Positions 1 through 10,593 of a stretch of DNA of 64,000 nucleotides are shown here, one piece after another. The position numbers were made by a program, and so were the translations under genes. Positions within the stretch are counted from its first letter, which is position 1; each line of letters starts with the position of its first letter. Origin of the DNA: Cephalotrichum gorgonifer (taxonomy: Eukaryota; Ascomycota; Sordariomycetes; Microascales; Microascaceae); contig ONZQ02000013.1 in NCBI GenBank assembly GCA_900312665.1, forward strand, positions 310,001 through 374,000, given 5' to 3'. The notes under the pieces are model-generated. The model saw nothing but the letters and a program-made list of their open reading frames with translations, had not been told where the DNA came from and ran no database searches.

Positions 1-607
1 GAAAACTCAATTTGGTGATCGGGATATAAGCAACAAAATAGAGTATGGAACTGGCTTCTTGGGGTCTTACAAGGAAGATATTGACAGGTCAATTGGAAGG
101 AGGGAGGGATTTGTAATACAACAAGGAATTGGACTTGTCTCACGGGTGGGATTCAGCTGTCAGTATCTTTCATGGGTATCAGACACGCGATTTGGAGTGG
201 CTGAACCGGGGATAGTGGGATAGCGGGGCAGGGACAAGGTGTGGTGTGGTGTGTGGGCAAAAGTGTGGGCGGGGCGCGTCGCAAACAAAACAAACAAACC
301 GTTGGTTGCTAAGGCCGATCGACATCGACATTGACATTCACCACCGCCTACACCACCACATCACCGCCCAAATCACCACCTCCTCAAAACGACTGCGGTA
401 TCTTTGGAAGCCGGAATCAACAATTAACATACGACCGGTCCAAAAGGCCTATTTTCCCCCCTCGTCTGTGTGTCGTCGATCGCTCCGGGCTGGTTTCGGT
501 TCCTTATATTTTGTTCGAACCGAGACATATCGACTGCGCCTGCGCAACCTACTTTCGTCACATCTCCGCGCGCGCCCTACCCAGGCCGCCATAATCCATA
601 ATTCACC
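1..607. other. 5' flank of the CND1 gene; no gene seen
   Basis: No supported gene. The overlapping reading frames at 246-656 have low-complexity His/Thr-rich translations and run across the condensin start codon, so I read this as promoter and 5' UTR. The last 250 bases are C-rich and CACC-rich, as is common in leaders of filamentous fungi. Confidence 0.5.
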
Positions 608-3600
608 ATGGAGGGCGTTAACTTCGACATCAACGATGCGCTCAAGCATTACATGAGCGATCCCTTCACTGTACCCACAGTTGAAGTCGAATCCAGTCTC
701 CTAGACTGCGAGAACGACCCAGAGGCCCTCACGCTCACCGTCATAAACCCCGTGCTGAACCAGATCGTCGAGGCCGTCGCCGAATGCCCCGAGGCGATCG
801 CGCGTCCTGCACACCTAGACTCTATCCAGTTCCTTCTAAAGTGCGCCCTCCCGCGCGTTTGCGCTCTCCTCGTCTAGGATTGCTGGTTTCTGCCCGCATG
901 GCGCCGTCGTGCCCCGCCAGACCGTCTGCTAACGTGTTCGCCCCTGCCCAGATATACCTCGTACCTACCCGTCCATGCGCTAAGCAAGATCTTCGACCTG
1001 GTGATGTCGGGCCTCGCGGCCGAGTCGGACGGCATCCACCAAGAGCACGAGTCGCAAGACGAGCAAGACTCCGTAGCGCATCACAAGCAGCTCCTCGAAA
1101 TATACGGCTTCCTCCTACAATGGACCATCGCTGCTGTCGAGACCAAGGCTGCCGAGAAGTCGTCTGCCACGGTGCCTGTTGCACGGGGCCGTTCGAAGGC
1201 AAAGGCGAAGGGCACCACCAAGGACGGCAGCTGGGACTCGTCGTCTCAGCTCCAGGCGGCACTCGAGATTATGTGCAGGGTGATGAAGCTGAAGCTGTCC
1301 AAGATCTTCGTGACCACGTCTGAGAGGGATACCTTCATCGGACTACTTACCCGCCCAGTGTATATGATTCTAGAGAGCGAACAGAGGGTGAAGAACACGC
1401 CGATTCGGATGCACGCCTTCAAGGTGCTCTGCGTCGCCGTGAAGCACCACGGCCACGGATATGGTATGTCCCCAGGTCTCAGCTATGCTTATTCTGCTCT
1501 TTGAAAAGAAACAAAGGCTCACATATGGACAGCGGCGCAAATATCTATCGTCCAGAACCTGACCTACTTCGAGCACCTCTCCGAGCCCATGGCCGAATTC
1601 CTCCAGATCCTTACCGAAACGTACGACTACAGCCAGCTGGCCGAGGATATCCTTCGGGAACTCAGTAACAAGGAGTTCAACTCGAACGACACCAGGGGTC
1701 CTAAGTCTGTTTCAACCTTTATCGTCAAGTTGTCAGAGCTATGCCCCCGCATTGTCATTAAGCAGGTCACCATGCTAGCAAAGCAGCTGGACAGCGAGGT
1801 GTGTTCCCTCACAACCCCTATATTTGCTCGTTACGGACCCTAATTGCTGACCCTCGCAAGTCATATACTCTGCGGTGCGCGTTGATCGAGGTCTGCGGTA
1901 ACATGATCGCCTACCTCAGTCGCCAAGAAGAGCGAGGCGAGAACCTCAAGTCGCAGCTGAATGCCTTTTTCGACGTCTTGGAGGAGCGGTTCCTCGACAT
2001 TAACCCCTACTGTCGGTGCAGAACCATCCAGGTCTACACCAAGATCTGCGACCTGGAGCAGAAGTTCCCGAAGCGCAGGCTCAAGGCCGCCGAGCTCGCC
2101 ACCAGGAGCCTGGAAGACAAGAGCAGCCACGTGCGGAGGAACGCGATCAAACTTCTCAGCGCTCTGATCAAGACCCATCCCTTCACACATCTGCACGGCG
2201 CCCAGCTGCCCCGGAAGGACTGGCAGGACCGCTTCGACCAGGTCGAGGCAGAGATCAACGCGCTCCAGCCGCCCGATGATGCCCCCGGCATGGAGGACAG
2301 GGCCAACACCACGGCGGACGACCGGCTTCTCGACGAGGCTACCCAAATCGAGTCGCCGCAGAAGGAGAAGCCGCCCATGTCGGATGAGGAGAAGTTCGAG
2401 GCCGTCCGCAAGGCACGGGAGGACGCGGCCACGTCGGAGGCGATAAGCAAGCTCACGCTGCAGAAGAAGTACTACACCGACGCGCTCAAGTTCATCGACG
2501 TCCTCCACGAAGCCACCGGCACGATCTGCCAGCTCCTCGGCTCCAGGAATAAGAGCGAGATTATTGAGGCCATCGACTACTTTGAAGTTGGCGACGCCTA
2601 CAACATCGAGCAGAACAAGCTCGGCATCCGCCGCATGCTCAGGCTCATCTGGACCAAGGGCAACAGTGACGAGGGCAAGGGCGTGCAAGCGCACCTCATC
2701 GAGTGCTACCGCAGGCTGTTCTTCGAAGCGCCCGACTCGTTCAGCCCCGACGACGCGGCGACCTACGTCTCCCGCAACATGATCAGCCTCACGTTCGACG
2801 CGACGCCGGCCGAGCTTACGTCTCTCGAGCAGCTCATCAGCACGATGATGAAGGGCGGACTCATCCCCGACATCGTCATCTCCAAGCTCTGGTACGTGTA
2901 CGGCGTGCAGAAGCGCGAGATCTCGAGGAGGCAGCGGCGCGGGGCCATCGTGGCCCTCAGCATGCTTGCGACGGCGAGCCCGGAGATCGTGGTGAGCGAG
3001 ATGGAGACCATGCTCCGCATCGGCCTCGGCGCGTACGGCCGGTCGGACCTCCAGCTCGGCAAGTTCACGTGCATCGCGCTGAGCCGCATCAACCCAACGG
3101 GCCGCGCGGGCAAGGACTCGAGCGTCAAGTTCTCCCGGCTACCCAACGACCACGCCGTCCTCTCGAGGCTCGCGGCCATGACGGAGTTCGCCTCGGAGAG
3201 CAAGGAGTGGTACGGCGTCGCCGAGCAGGCCATCAACGCCATCTACGCCCTCGCCAAGCACCCGGACATACTCTGCTCGGCCATCCTCCGCCGCAGGACG
3301 AAGCAGGTCTTCGCTGCCGGGTCCCGCCCGGGTTCGCGCGACTCCCGCCCGGTCTCCCGCGATGAGACGCAGATGCAGACTCAGACGCAGATACAGACAC
3401 AGGGCGTAACCCAGACGGTAGACGCGGACGGGAACCAGACGGCCGTGCTCGGGCAGCCGAAGAACCGCGACGCGGCGACAGGCCTCTCGCAGCTCCTCTT
3501 CATCGTGGGGCACGTCGCCATTAAGCAGATCGTGCACCTCGAGCTTTGCGAGCAGGACTTCAAGCGCAGGAAGCAGGAGAAGGAGCGGGTCGAGCAGGCC

Positions 3601-4613
3601 AAGGCGGCGGACAAGTCGCGGCAGGGACAGGACAAGGACGGGGAGGACGAGGGCGACGAGCTGGACCTCATCGGCGGCACGACGGAGGACGACTTCACCG
3701 AGGCGATGACGCACATCCGCGAGCGCGAGCTGCTCTTCGGGGCGAGCTCGCTCCTCGCCGTGTTCGGCCCGCTTGTGTCGGAGATCTGCGCGAACAACAC
3801 GACGTACGCCGACAAGGCGCTGCAGGCGGCGGCGACGCTGTGCCTGGCGAAGCTGATGTGCGTGAGCTCGGAGTACTGCGAGGCGAACCTGCCGCTGCTC
3901 ATCACGATCATGGAGCGGTCGCGCGACGCGACGGTGCGGTCCAACGCCGTCATCGCGCTGGGCGACATGGCGGTGTGCTTCAACCACCTCATCGACGAGA
4001 ACACGGACTTCCTCTACCGGCGGCTGGCGGACAGCGACGCGTCGGTGAAGAGGACGTGCCTGATGACGCTGACATTCCTGATCCTCGCGGGCCAGGTCAA
4101 GGTCAAGGGCCAGCTGGGGGAGATGGCCAAGTGCCTCGAGGACGAGGACAGGAGGATCGCGGACCTGGCGAGGATGTTCTTCACGGAGCTGAGCACAAAG
4201 GACAATGCGGTGTACAACCACTTCGTCGACGTCTTCAGCCTGCTGAGTGCCGAGACGTCGCTGGAGGAGGAGAGCTTTAAGAGGATCATCAAGTTCTTGC
4301 TTGGCTTTGTTGAGAAGGTAAAGAAAGCCCTCGTTTCCCCTTTTCCCACTTACCCCTACCGTCCCTGGCACCATTCCGGCCTACATACCCCTTCCCGCCG
4401 TCGCTTCCTAAGAGAAAAATACTAACCAGAGAATAAAAACAGGACAAGCACGCGAAGCAGCTTGCTGATAAGCTCGCCGCGAGGCTCGGGAGGTGCGAGA
4501 CGGAGAGGCAGTGGAACGACGTGGCGTTCGCGCTGGGTCTGCTACAGCACAAGAACGAGGACATCACGAAGCTGGTGTCCGAGGGGTTCAAGATCGTGCA
4601 GGCGACAGCGTAG
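608..4613 (+). CDS. CND1: Condensin complex subunit 1 (HEAT-repeat, CND1/YCS4 family)
   Basis: Non-SMC HEAT-repeat subunit of condensin, the nuclear complex that compacts and separates mitotic chromosomes. I model five exons: 608-840, 952-1463, 1533-1798, 1861-4317 and 4443-4613, giving 1212 residues, close to the yeast homologues. All introns have GT..AG ends and keep phase; the first and last have clear branch points (gctaac near 928, actaac near 4421). The first junction rebuilds QFLLKYTSYLP, typical of the family N-terminus. HEAT-like helices fill both halves. A Gln/Thr-rich linker (about residues 838-855) and a charged linker (about 910-945) precede the conserved C-terminal Cnd1 domain, which includes NAVIALGDMAVCFNHL. 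The protein ends in KIVQATA. The start has the context CACCATGG. Downstream NDUFA13 is convergent, 373 bases away. Confidence 0.93.
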
Positions 4614-4986
4614 TTTCGTACTTTTTCTTTCCGGTTTTACCTCGGAGATTTTTCTCTTTCCTTACATGGATGGCTCAAGGGGTTTGGGGGTTCCGGGATG
4701 GGTATAAGGGGTGGCTGAGGGCTGATTGGTTGTTTGTTGTAACTTGTACAGGGTATGCTTTTACTGCTCTCATGACTTGCGTATTGGTCTGAATAACCAT
4801 CTCTCTTCACGATGACTGCTTGGATCCTATGTTTGTTTGAATCCTACGAGGCGACGGGGCCTTCACGGGTGTGTGCGCGCTTAGATTTGTTTGAACGGCT
4901 CGTTATTTTCTTGGGAGGGGGTGTTGTTCTATGGGTAATCGCGGTGCATGTATGGTTTAATGTGTACAAGATGTCCCCGTCTCTCC
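4614..4986. other. Intergenic between convergent CND1 and NDUFA13
   Basis: Shared 3' region of two convergent genes. It is T-rich just after the CND1 stop (about 4617-4665), consistent with 3' UTR and polyadenylation signals. No supported coding sequence; the short frames here have no recognisable domain. Confidence 0.45.
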
Positions 4987-5869
4987 TTAGTTGGACTTGT
5001 TTCCGGGCGTAGCCGCAAACGTGGGCCTCACGAACCTAGTTTCCAGCGTTAGCTCGATGCTCGAGAATCAAATCACCATTCCCCGTAATCCCGATCGTCT
5101 CGTGGCAATGGCCCCAGAGTGGGATTGAGAACGGCGGGGGGGCCACAAGGGACGAACATACCGGTCGGTGTTGTAAACCTTCAGGTTCTCGCCCAAAAGC
5201 GACTTCTCCCTCGCCTGGTCGGCCAGATACCGCCGTACCTGGTCGCGGTCCTCCTCGGCCTGGAGGACGGGCATCAGGTGAATCCTCGACCAGACCTTCT
5301 CGCGGGCGTACTCGCTGCATTTTTCATCATGTTAGAACAACTTGTTCGCTCTCTCCTGTCAATCCACCCTCGGGAGCCGTGGTTCGGGCCCGACGAGGGG
5401 GACGACGGGGGCGGGTGGCTGTAGATTGTAGAGAGGGATGAAGGGGCCCCAACGTACTTCGTCTCCCGGATACCAACGACGAGCTTGTACCAGCCGTAGA
5501 CCATAATGGCACCTCCGACGAGGAGGTATGTCCTAGGCCTGACGCCGAGCGAGGGAATGTTGCGCTGTCATCAATGTCAGCCCGTGTCCGTTTCTTCCCA
5601 CAAAGTCTCATCCCCCAGAATTCCAACCACCATGCTCTCTCCCTATCCCGTCGAGCTTCAACCGACGACACCCCACCCTCCCACCAGCCAGTCATCCAAC
5701 CATCGGATGGCATCCTCCCACCCTTTCTCCTCCTTCTAATTGTCTCCCGGTCCATCCCTATCCGATCTCGGCCCTCCCCCAAAAAGCCGTCGCGGGGAGG
5801 GAGGCGAAAGGCGCTCACCTTGTACTGCACGGGGCCGTAGCCGCCGACGGGCGGCATATCCTGCGGCAT
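4987..5869 (-). CDS. NADH:ubiquinone oxidoreductase subunit NDUFA13 (GRIM-19 homologue)
   Basis: Accessory subunit of mitochondrial complex I with one membrane-spanning helix. Four exons on the minus strand: 5869-5819, 5564-5458, 5314-5162 and 5035-4987, giving 119 residues. The N-terminus MPQDMPPVGGYGPVQYK and the helix YLLVGGAIMVYGWYKLVVG are hallmarks of the family, followed by the charged REKVWSRIHLMPVLQAEEDR segment. The last intron (5161-5036) has a strong GTATGT donor and a GCTAAC branch point. Splicing it gives a C-terminus VYNTDRFVRPTF, as in homologues, whereas reading through gives an unrelated basic tail. A CCAAT box (ATTGG at 5922-5926) lies about 55 bases upstream. The gene diverges from the DUF4267-like gene. 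Confidence 0.92.
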
Positions 5870-6356
5870 GGCGGGCAACTGGGTTCGTCGTAATCCTCGA
5901 GAGAATGGGTGTCCGCCGTCGATTGGCTTGTCGTAGCGAATTGAGGTCCCGATCGGTCGAAGGCGTTCGGGGTCGCGTTGGTTTCCACTGGGCTGTTCGG
6001 CAATCAGTATTATCTCGAGTGTTTTCGAAGCTGCCGAATTGGCGATGATGCTTAGTCATATATGCGATTAGTCATCTGGGCTTGTGAGTGTGTGGTTGGT
6101 CGGTACAAGTAGGGGGGTGGTGGGCGCAATTGTGGGGTTGGTCACGGCTCATGGCATCAGGTGGTGCCACTTCCTCACATGCCCAGTCGTACCCACCCCA
6201 AGCTAGCTCTCCCCAAGTCGTCCCTAAGCTCGAGCTCCGTCCCTCGTCACAGGCCCCCCTCAGCTTCACTTTCATTCAAACCCACCAAACCCCAAAACCC
6301 AAACCCCCAAGAAAGAATCAAACTATTAAACTCGTATTCCATACTCGGTTCTCACA
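5870..6356. promoter_or_regulatory. Divergent promoter region, NDUFA13 / DUF4267-like gene
   Basis: Region of 487 bases between two divergently transcribed genes. It carries an inverted CCAAT box at 5922-5926 on the NDUFA13 side. The C/A-rich pyrimidine stretch at 6283-6320 looks like the leader of the plus-strand gene. No coding sequence is supported. Confidence 0.45.
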
Positions 6357-6806
6357 ATGTTTACCATAAACACCACCTACGTCCTCGGGACGGTCTTCGT
6401 CGGCATCGGCGTCTACCCCTTCCTCCGCCGCTCGCACCTCCCCTACCCGCTTCCCCTCCTCGCCAAGGACGAGGCGACCATCAACGCCGCAGTCAAGACC
6501 ACGGAGAACAAGGACGAGGTGTCCGAGCTCATCGACGCGCTCCTCCGCTCCAAGGGCGGCCGGGACGTCGCCATCGGACTCACGTTCCTGGCGCACGAGG
6601 CGCACGGGGACGAGATGGCCGTCGGGACCCTGATGATGCTGGCCGGGTTGGTGGACCTCGTGGACGGGGTGGGTCTATGGTGGAGGGGCGGAGAGGAGGG
6701 GAGGAAGACGGCCGTCACGCAGTGTGTATGTGGCGTCACGATGGTTGTAATGTCGTGGCGGAGGTTGGGACTTGGGGACGTCATTGCTTCGCGGTGGGGG
6801 AGCTGA
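6357..6806 (+). CDS. Small DUF4267-like integral membrane protein
   Basis: Single-exon gene of 149 residues with context CACAATG. Visible features are an N-terminal hydrophobic segment (about residues 5-22), a polar loop (about 37-70), then the stretch GRDVAIGLTFLAHEAHGDE followed by two further hydrophobic segments (about 90-110 and 121-133). The order 'GRD-hydrophobic-charged turn-GTLMMLAGLVDLVDG' matches what I know of DUF4267 proteins, small multi-pass proteins often found beside fungal secondary-metabolite genes. No biochemical role is established and there is no metabolite cluster here. Codon use resembles the neighbours. The family call is from memory of the pattern; existence of the gene is more certain than the name. 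Confidence 0.65.
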   Translation: MFTINTTYVLGTVFVGIGVYPFLRRSHLPYPLPLLAKDEATINAAVKTTENKDEVSELIDALLRSKGGRDVAIGLTFLAHEAHGDEMAVGTLMMLAGLVDLVDGVGLWWRGGEEGRKTAVTQCVCGVTMVVMSWRRLGLGDVIASRWGS

Positions 6807-7137
6807 ACTGGTGTTCGGTGGTGAGGGAACTATGTTAAATAAGCTGGGATTGGATCTTTTTCTCGGAGTCATGGGTTATTTCATAGGGCAGGCCTTGTGG
6901 AGGGGAGAGCGTGTAAGTGGTTACGGAGTACGGGGAGGACTTATGCGCGTGGCACACGGGTGTAATTCAGTCGAGAGGGCCTTTGGATTTCTAAGGCAAG
7001 GTTGATGGTGGATTCTCCAGTACGAATTCCTTTCCATACATATCGAAATATACGCGCCAGATTTTACATCCAAAGGTGGACAGAAGCTATGAACAAGAGC
7101 AGTATCAAACACCACCAACCCTTCCTCCAATCAGCAC
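6807..7137. other. Intergenic between convergent genes
   Basis: About 330 bases between two convergent genes (the DUF4267-like gene and the GMC oxidoreductase). Nothing recognisable beyond probable 3' UTRs. Confidence 0.4.
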
Positions 7138-9575
7138 TTAGTTCTCACGCTTGCACTTCGCCTTGTCGGTGTCAGTCCAGGCCCGAATAATAATGTCCGC
7201 AGCCTCCATCATCTCTTGGTTAGCAAATATTACCCCAAACCAAAATCACTACTGCTCTCCCTCCCCCGGGGACAAGACAAAAACTCACCTTCTCGCCAAT
7301 GGCATACGTCGTAGCGCTAGTATGCGCCCCGGGAAGCAGCGGGATGACGCTGAGATCCGCAACCCTTACCCTCCCTAGCCCGTGGACCTTAAGGTCGGGT
7401 CCCACGACGCCGCCCTTGTTCTCGGGCATCATGCTGGCCGTGCAGCACGGGTGCATGAAGGACGAGGTGATTGAGTCGCGGATCGCCTCCTTGATGTCCT
7501 CGATCTCGACGTGCTCCGCCCCCGGGCTGAGCTCCCTCGGCTTTAGCGGCGCCAGCGTCTCCGTCGCGAAGTACTTCCGGAAGAAGGGCGTGAAGGCCGC
7601 CATGACGTCCATGTCGACCGGGTTGGCCGCCGTGCGGTAGTCGAGGTCCGGCTCGGCGTCGTGGTCCTCCGGGTTGATGCGGACGGAGCCGCGGCTCAGG
7701 GGGCGCAGGAGGAAGCCGACGCCCGGGACGCTGGACATCCAGGGGGCCTCGAGGACGGGGTAGGCCGGGTTGGAGAAGGAGTCGGCGAGCACGGAGAGCT
7801 GCGCGAGGTAGCCCTCCGCCACCGCGTCAGGGACGTCCTCGGAGAGGAAGCTGCGCGCCGTGCCGTCCTCGATCTGGGCGCGGATGGAGGCTACAATGGA
7901 CTCGTGGTCGGGCGTCAGGTTGGGGAGGGACACGTAGATGGCGCTGTTGCCCATGGCGAGCGTGTAGGGGCCCCGCGCGGGCCTCTCCTCGTACTGAGCG
8001 ATGGCCTCGTCGCCGAAGGTCTTATTTGTGAGGAGGGACTGCTGGCTGGGCTGAATGTCCTCAGTGGATACTATCCACACCCCGTTCGGTTAGCCTCTCA
8101 CCTCACCCTTCCCGCATGGTGTGTGTGGGTAGTGGACAACAGAAAGAAAGAAATAATATAGAAAGGAGAGATCATTGAAACAAACTCACCAGAGAAGGCC
8201 GTCGAGTAACCTGGGTGGTCCTGGAAATTCCACCCCACGCCCGGAAGATCAACCACAACATCGATCCCCGCCTTCTCCAGGAACGCCGCTTCCGCGACGC
8301 CGCTCCTCTGCAGGATCTGCGGCGTATGGATGGCCCCCGCGGAGACCACGACCTCCAGCTTGGACTTCACGGTTTTCAGCTCCACCTCGGCACCCTCCGC
8401 CGGCGCGGCGACGGGCCTGAACTCCACGAGCGGCGCGGCGTCGACGCCGTCCTCGAAGAGAAGGCGGGTGACCTTGTGGCCGACGAGGAGGTCGTAGTTG
8501 GAGCGGGACTCGATGATGTCCTTATAGTGGCCAATGCCGGCGTGCGAGCGGGCGCCCGTGTCCGGGTGCTGCGAGGCGGGGACCCAGCAGAGGCCCTCCT
8601 TTTCGCCTCCCGCGCACTCTTTGCCCTCGGTGAGGCCAAGCTCTACGAAGGCGTCCCAAGCGATTTCTTCCCCTTTGTTAGTGCCTGACCTATATGTGGG
8701 GGTTTAGGGAGAGGTCGTTACGTACTCTGAATGGGGAACTGATAGGCCGCGAAGACGGCGTGGATGGGCGTCTGCCCGCCATACGCGAGGTCGGCATCGT
8801 ACGTGTACCCGTACGCCTCCACGTCCTCCTCCGGGGGCTCATGGAAAGTAACGCTCTAGGCCCCGACTGTCAGCTTCCTCTCCCTTCATGTTCTCTCTCT
8901 ATCTCTCTCCCCGCATCGACGCCTCTTGAAAACCCCCAACCCCTCACTTAAGTGGGCAAAGGATCTCTCTCACCTTCTTAAAGAACGGGAAAATTCCCTC
9001 CCAATCCCACCTCTCCGCCTCCTCATCCCACTCTGGGCTCGCAACAGCAGCCCAGTCGTCGTAATCGAGGCTCGAGCCACGATCGAAAAACTGTCCATTG
9101 ACTGTCGAGCTGCCGCCGACCGTCATCCCCAACATCAGGGAACCCGTCCGCCCGTTCAACGCAGGGATGGGCAGCGAGGTAAGGCTCAGGCGGGTGGTGC
9201 CCGCGCCGCCGCCGGGGGGCTCGAAGACAGGGACGGCCTCCTCGACGACGCCATACTCGATTACGAGGGTGTTTCCTGTTAACTCGTTAGCATCCCGGAC
9301 TCCGGAGCCATGGTATAAGTAAGGCGCGCGTATGCGTGTCTGTGTGTAAGTCGTCGGCAGGGGGGAAGGGGGATTAAGGTAAGAGTAAAAGAAAACTCAC
9401 GGTCAGGGAAAGCCTCCGAGAGACGATCGGCAACAGTCAGACCCGCCGTGCCGCCTCCCACGACGATGAAGTCATACTCGTCCCTCAGCTCCTCGACCTG
9501 TCTCTTGACAACGCGCCTCTGCGGGAGCGCAGCCACCAGGGCGACTGCCCCGAGTACCAACGCGACAGACTTCAT
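7138..9575 (-). CDS. Secreted GMC-family FAD oxidoreductase (aryl-alcohol oxidase / glucose dehydrogenase-like)
   Basis: Flavin-dependent alcohol or sugar oxidase, probably secreted. Six exons: 9575-9401, 9275-8974, 8855-8726, 8666-8190, 8070-7289 and 7212-7138, giving 646 residues, within the family range. Residues 1-17 form a signal peptide ending in VAALP. A Kex2-type KR at 24-25 suggests a short propeptide. The dinucleotide-binding motif GGGTAG is at 40-45. GMC signature 1 (GGSSTVNGQFFDRG) is in exon 2 and signature 2 (SAGAIHTPQILQRSGV) in exon 4. The C-terminal catalytic region shows HPCCTASM and LLPGAHTSATTYAIGEK, supplying the two histidines expected at the active site. Substrate cannot be told from sequence. 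A TATA-like run (9762-9769) lies about 190 bases upstream of the start codon. Confidence 0.9.
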
Positions 9576-10593
9576 TCTTATTCTTCGGTTTGTCCTTTTC
9601 TTTCCTTTCCTTTCCTTGTTGTACAACAAGTTAGTCAGAGTAAACTCGAAATATTTTGCGTTTCCAGCCTTCCCGGGCAAGAAAAGAATGACTGTGACTG
9701 TCTACTTTCAAAACTCGAGGACGACTTTCCCAACACAAGTCAAGCGGAATCCCCGTTCTTCATATATACACCCCTTTCCTTCCAACCGCGTTCCATTCCC
9801 CATGTCACCCCTTGGCGATGAGGGATCGATTTCATTTCACCCCTTTTTTATCCATTCAATTTTCTTCCCGGGGGCGCACGCACTTTCAACCCGCTCTGCA
9901 GGCCACGAGGAGGGACCGGCCCTGCTATATTGCCCCAATATTGCAAAATCCCCTCAGGCCGATCCTCGCTTGTCATACACCGAGTCTTGTCCTAATAAAG
10001 AGGGGGCTTATAATATCCAAAGTGCGGGGCGACGGAGACGCAACGTCAGCCGGCTTTTCCAAGGAGAGAATGGATGGTTCGATGTACAGGCGTGGTTATA
10101 GCCAAGTTGAGTAATAACTAACAGAATCCTCTATATAGTCGGACGTCAGGGTCCTGTTTACCACTTAGACCTTATTATCCGGGGGAGAGGGGGATTCGTT
10201 ACCCGGCCGCGGCAATTGGGTTTAATCTCCGGTGCCCTGAACTATCCGGCGGGAAGGGAAGCAGCTCTCCTCGGTTAGCTGAAGCGTACCGAGAGCGCGA
10301 ACTCATAGCTTCTGTCATCTCATCAATGCCACAGCGATGAGCTACAACCACGACCTAGGTATATATATACGTTCCATTTGTCATTCACGGCATGAGGGAG
10401 GGCAATACATGTGAAATATCATAACCATGCATCATAAACCGCTTCCTAAAGTACACACGAGCCTCAGGGTATCTCCTATTCACACAACCCCACAACATCA
10501 CTTCACAACCTCCTTCCCCTTTCCCTTCCCATGCCCGACAACCTCGTACTCGTACTCTTCCCCACGCGCAGCGGCGCCCACAGTCCCCTTCAA
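9576..10593. other. Intergenic; promoter of the GMC gene and 3' flank of FCP1
   Basis: The part next to 9576 carries a CTTTCC-type pyrimidine repeat (about 9597-9616) and a TATA-like run at 9762-9769, fitting a promoter for the minus-strand GMC gene. A second TATATATATA run lies at 10361-10370. No supported gene; short frames here have no domain signal. Confidence 0.4.

Noticed and set aside
246..656. 136-codon frame at the left edge
   Set aside because: Overlaps the CND1 start in another frame, with low-complexity His/Thr/Arg-rich sequence.
3139..4374. 411-codon minus-strand frame inside CND1
   Set aside because: Antisense shadow of a GC-rich coding exon; Leu/Arg/Val-rich composition with no domain.
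6357..9575. Secondary-metabolite cluster suggested by a DUF4267-like gene beside a GMC oxidoreductase
   Set aside because: No polyketide synthase, peptide synthetase, terpene cyclase, P450 or pathway regulator nearby; the surrounding genes are housekeeping.
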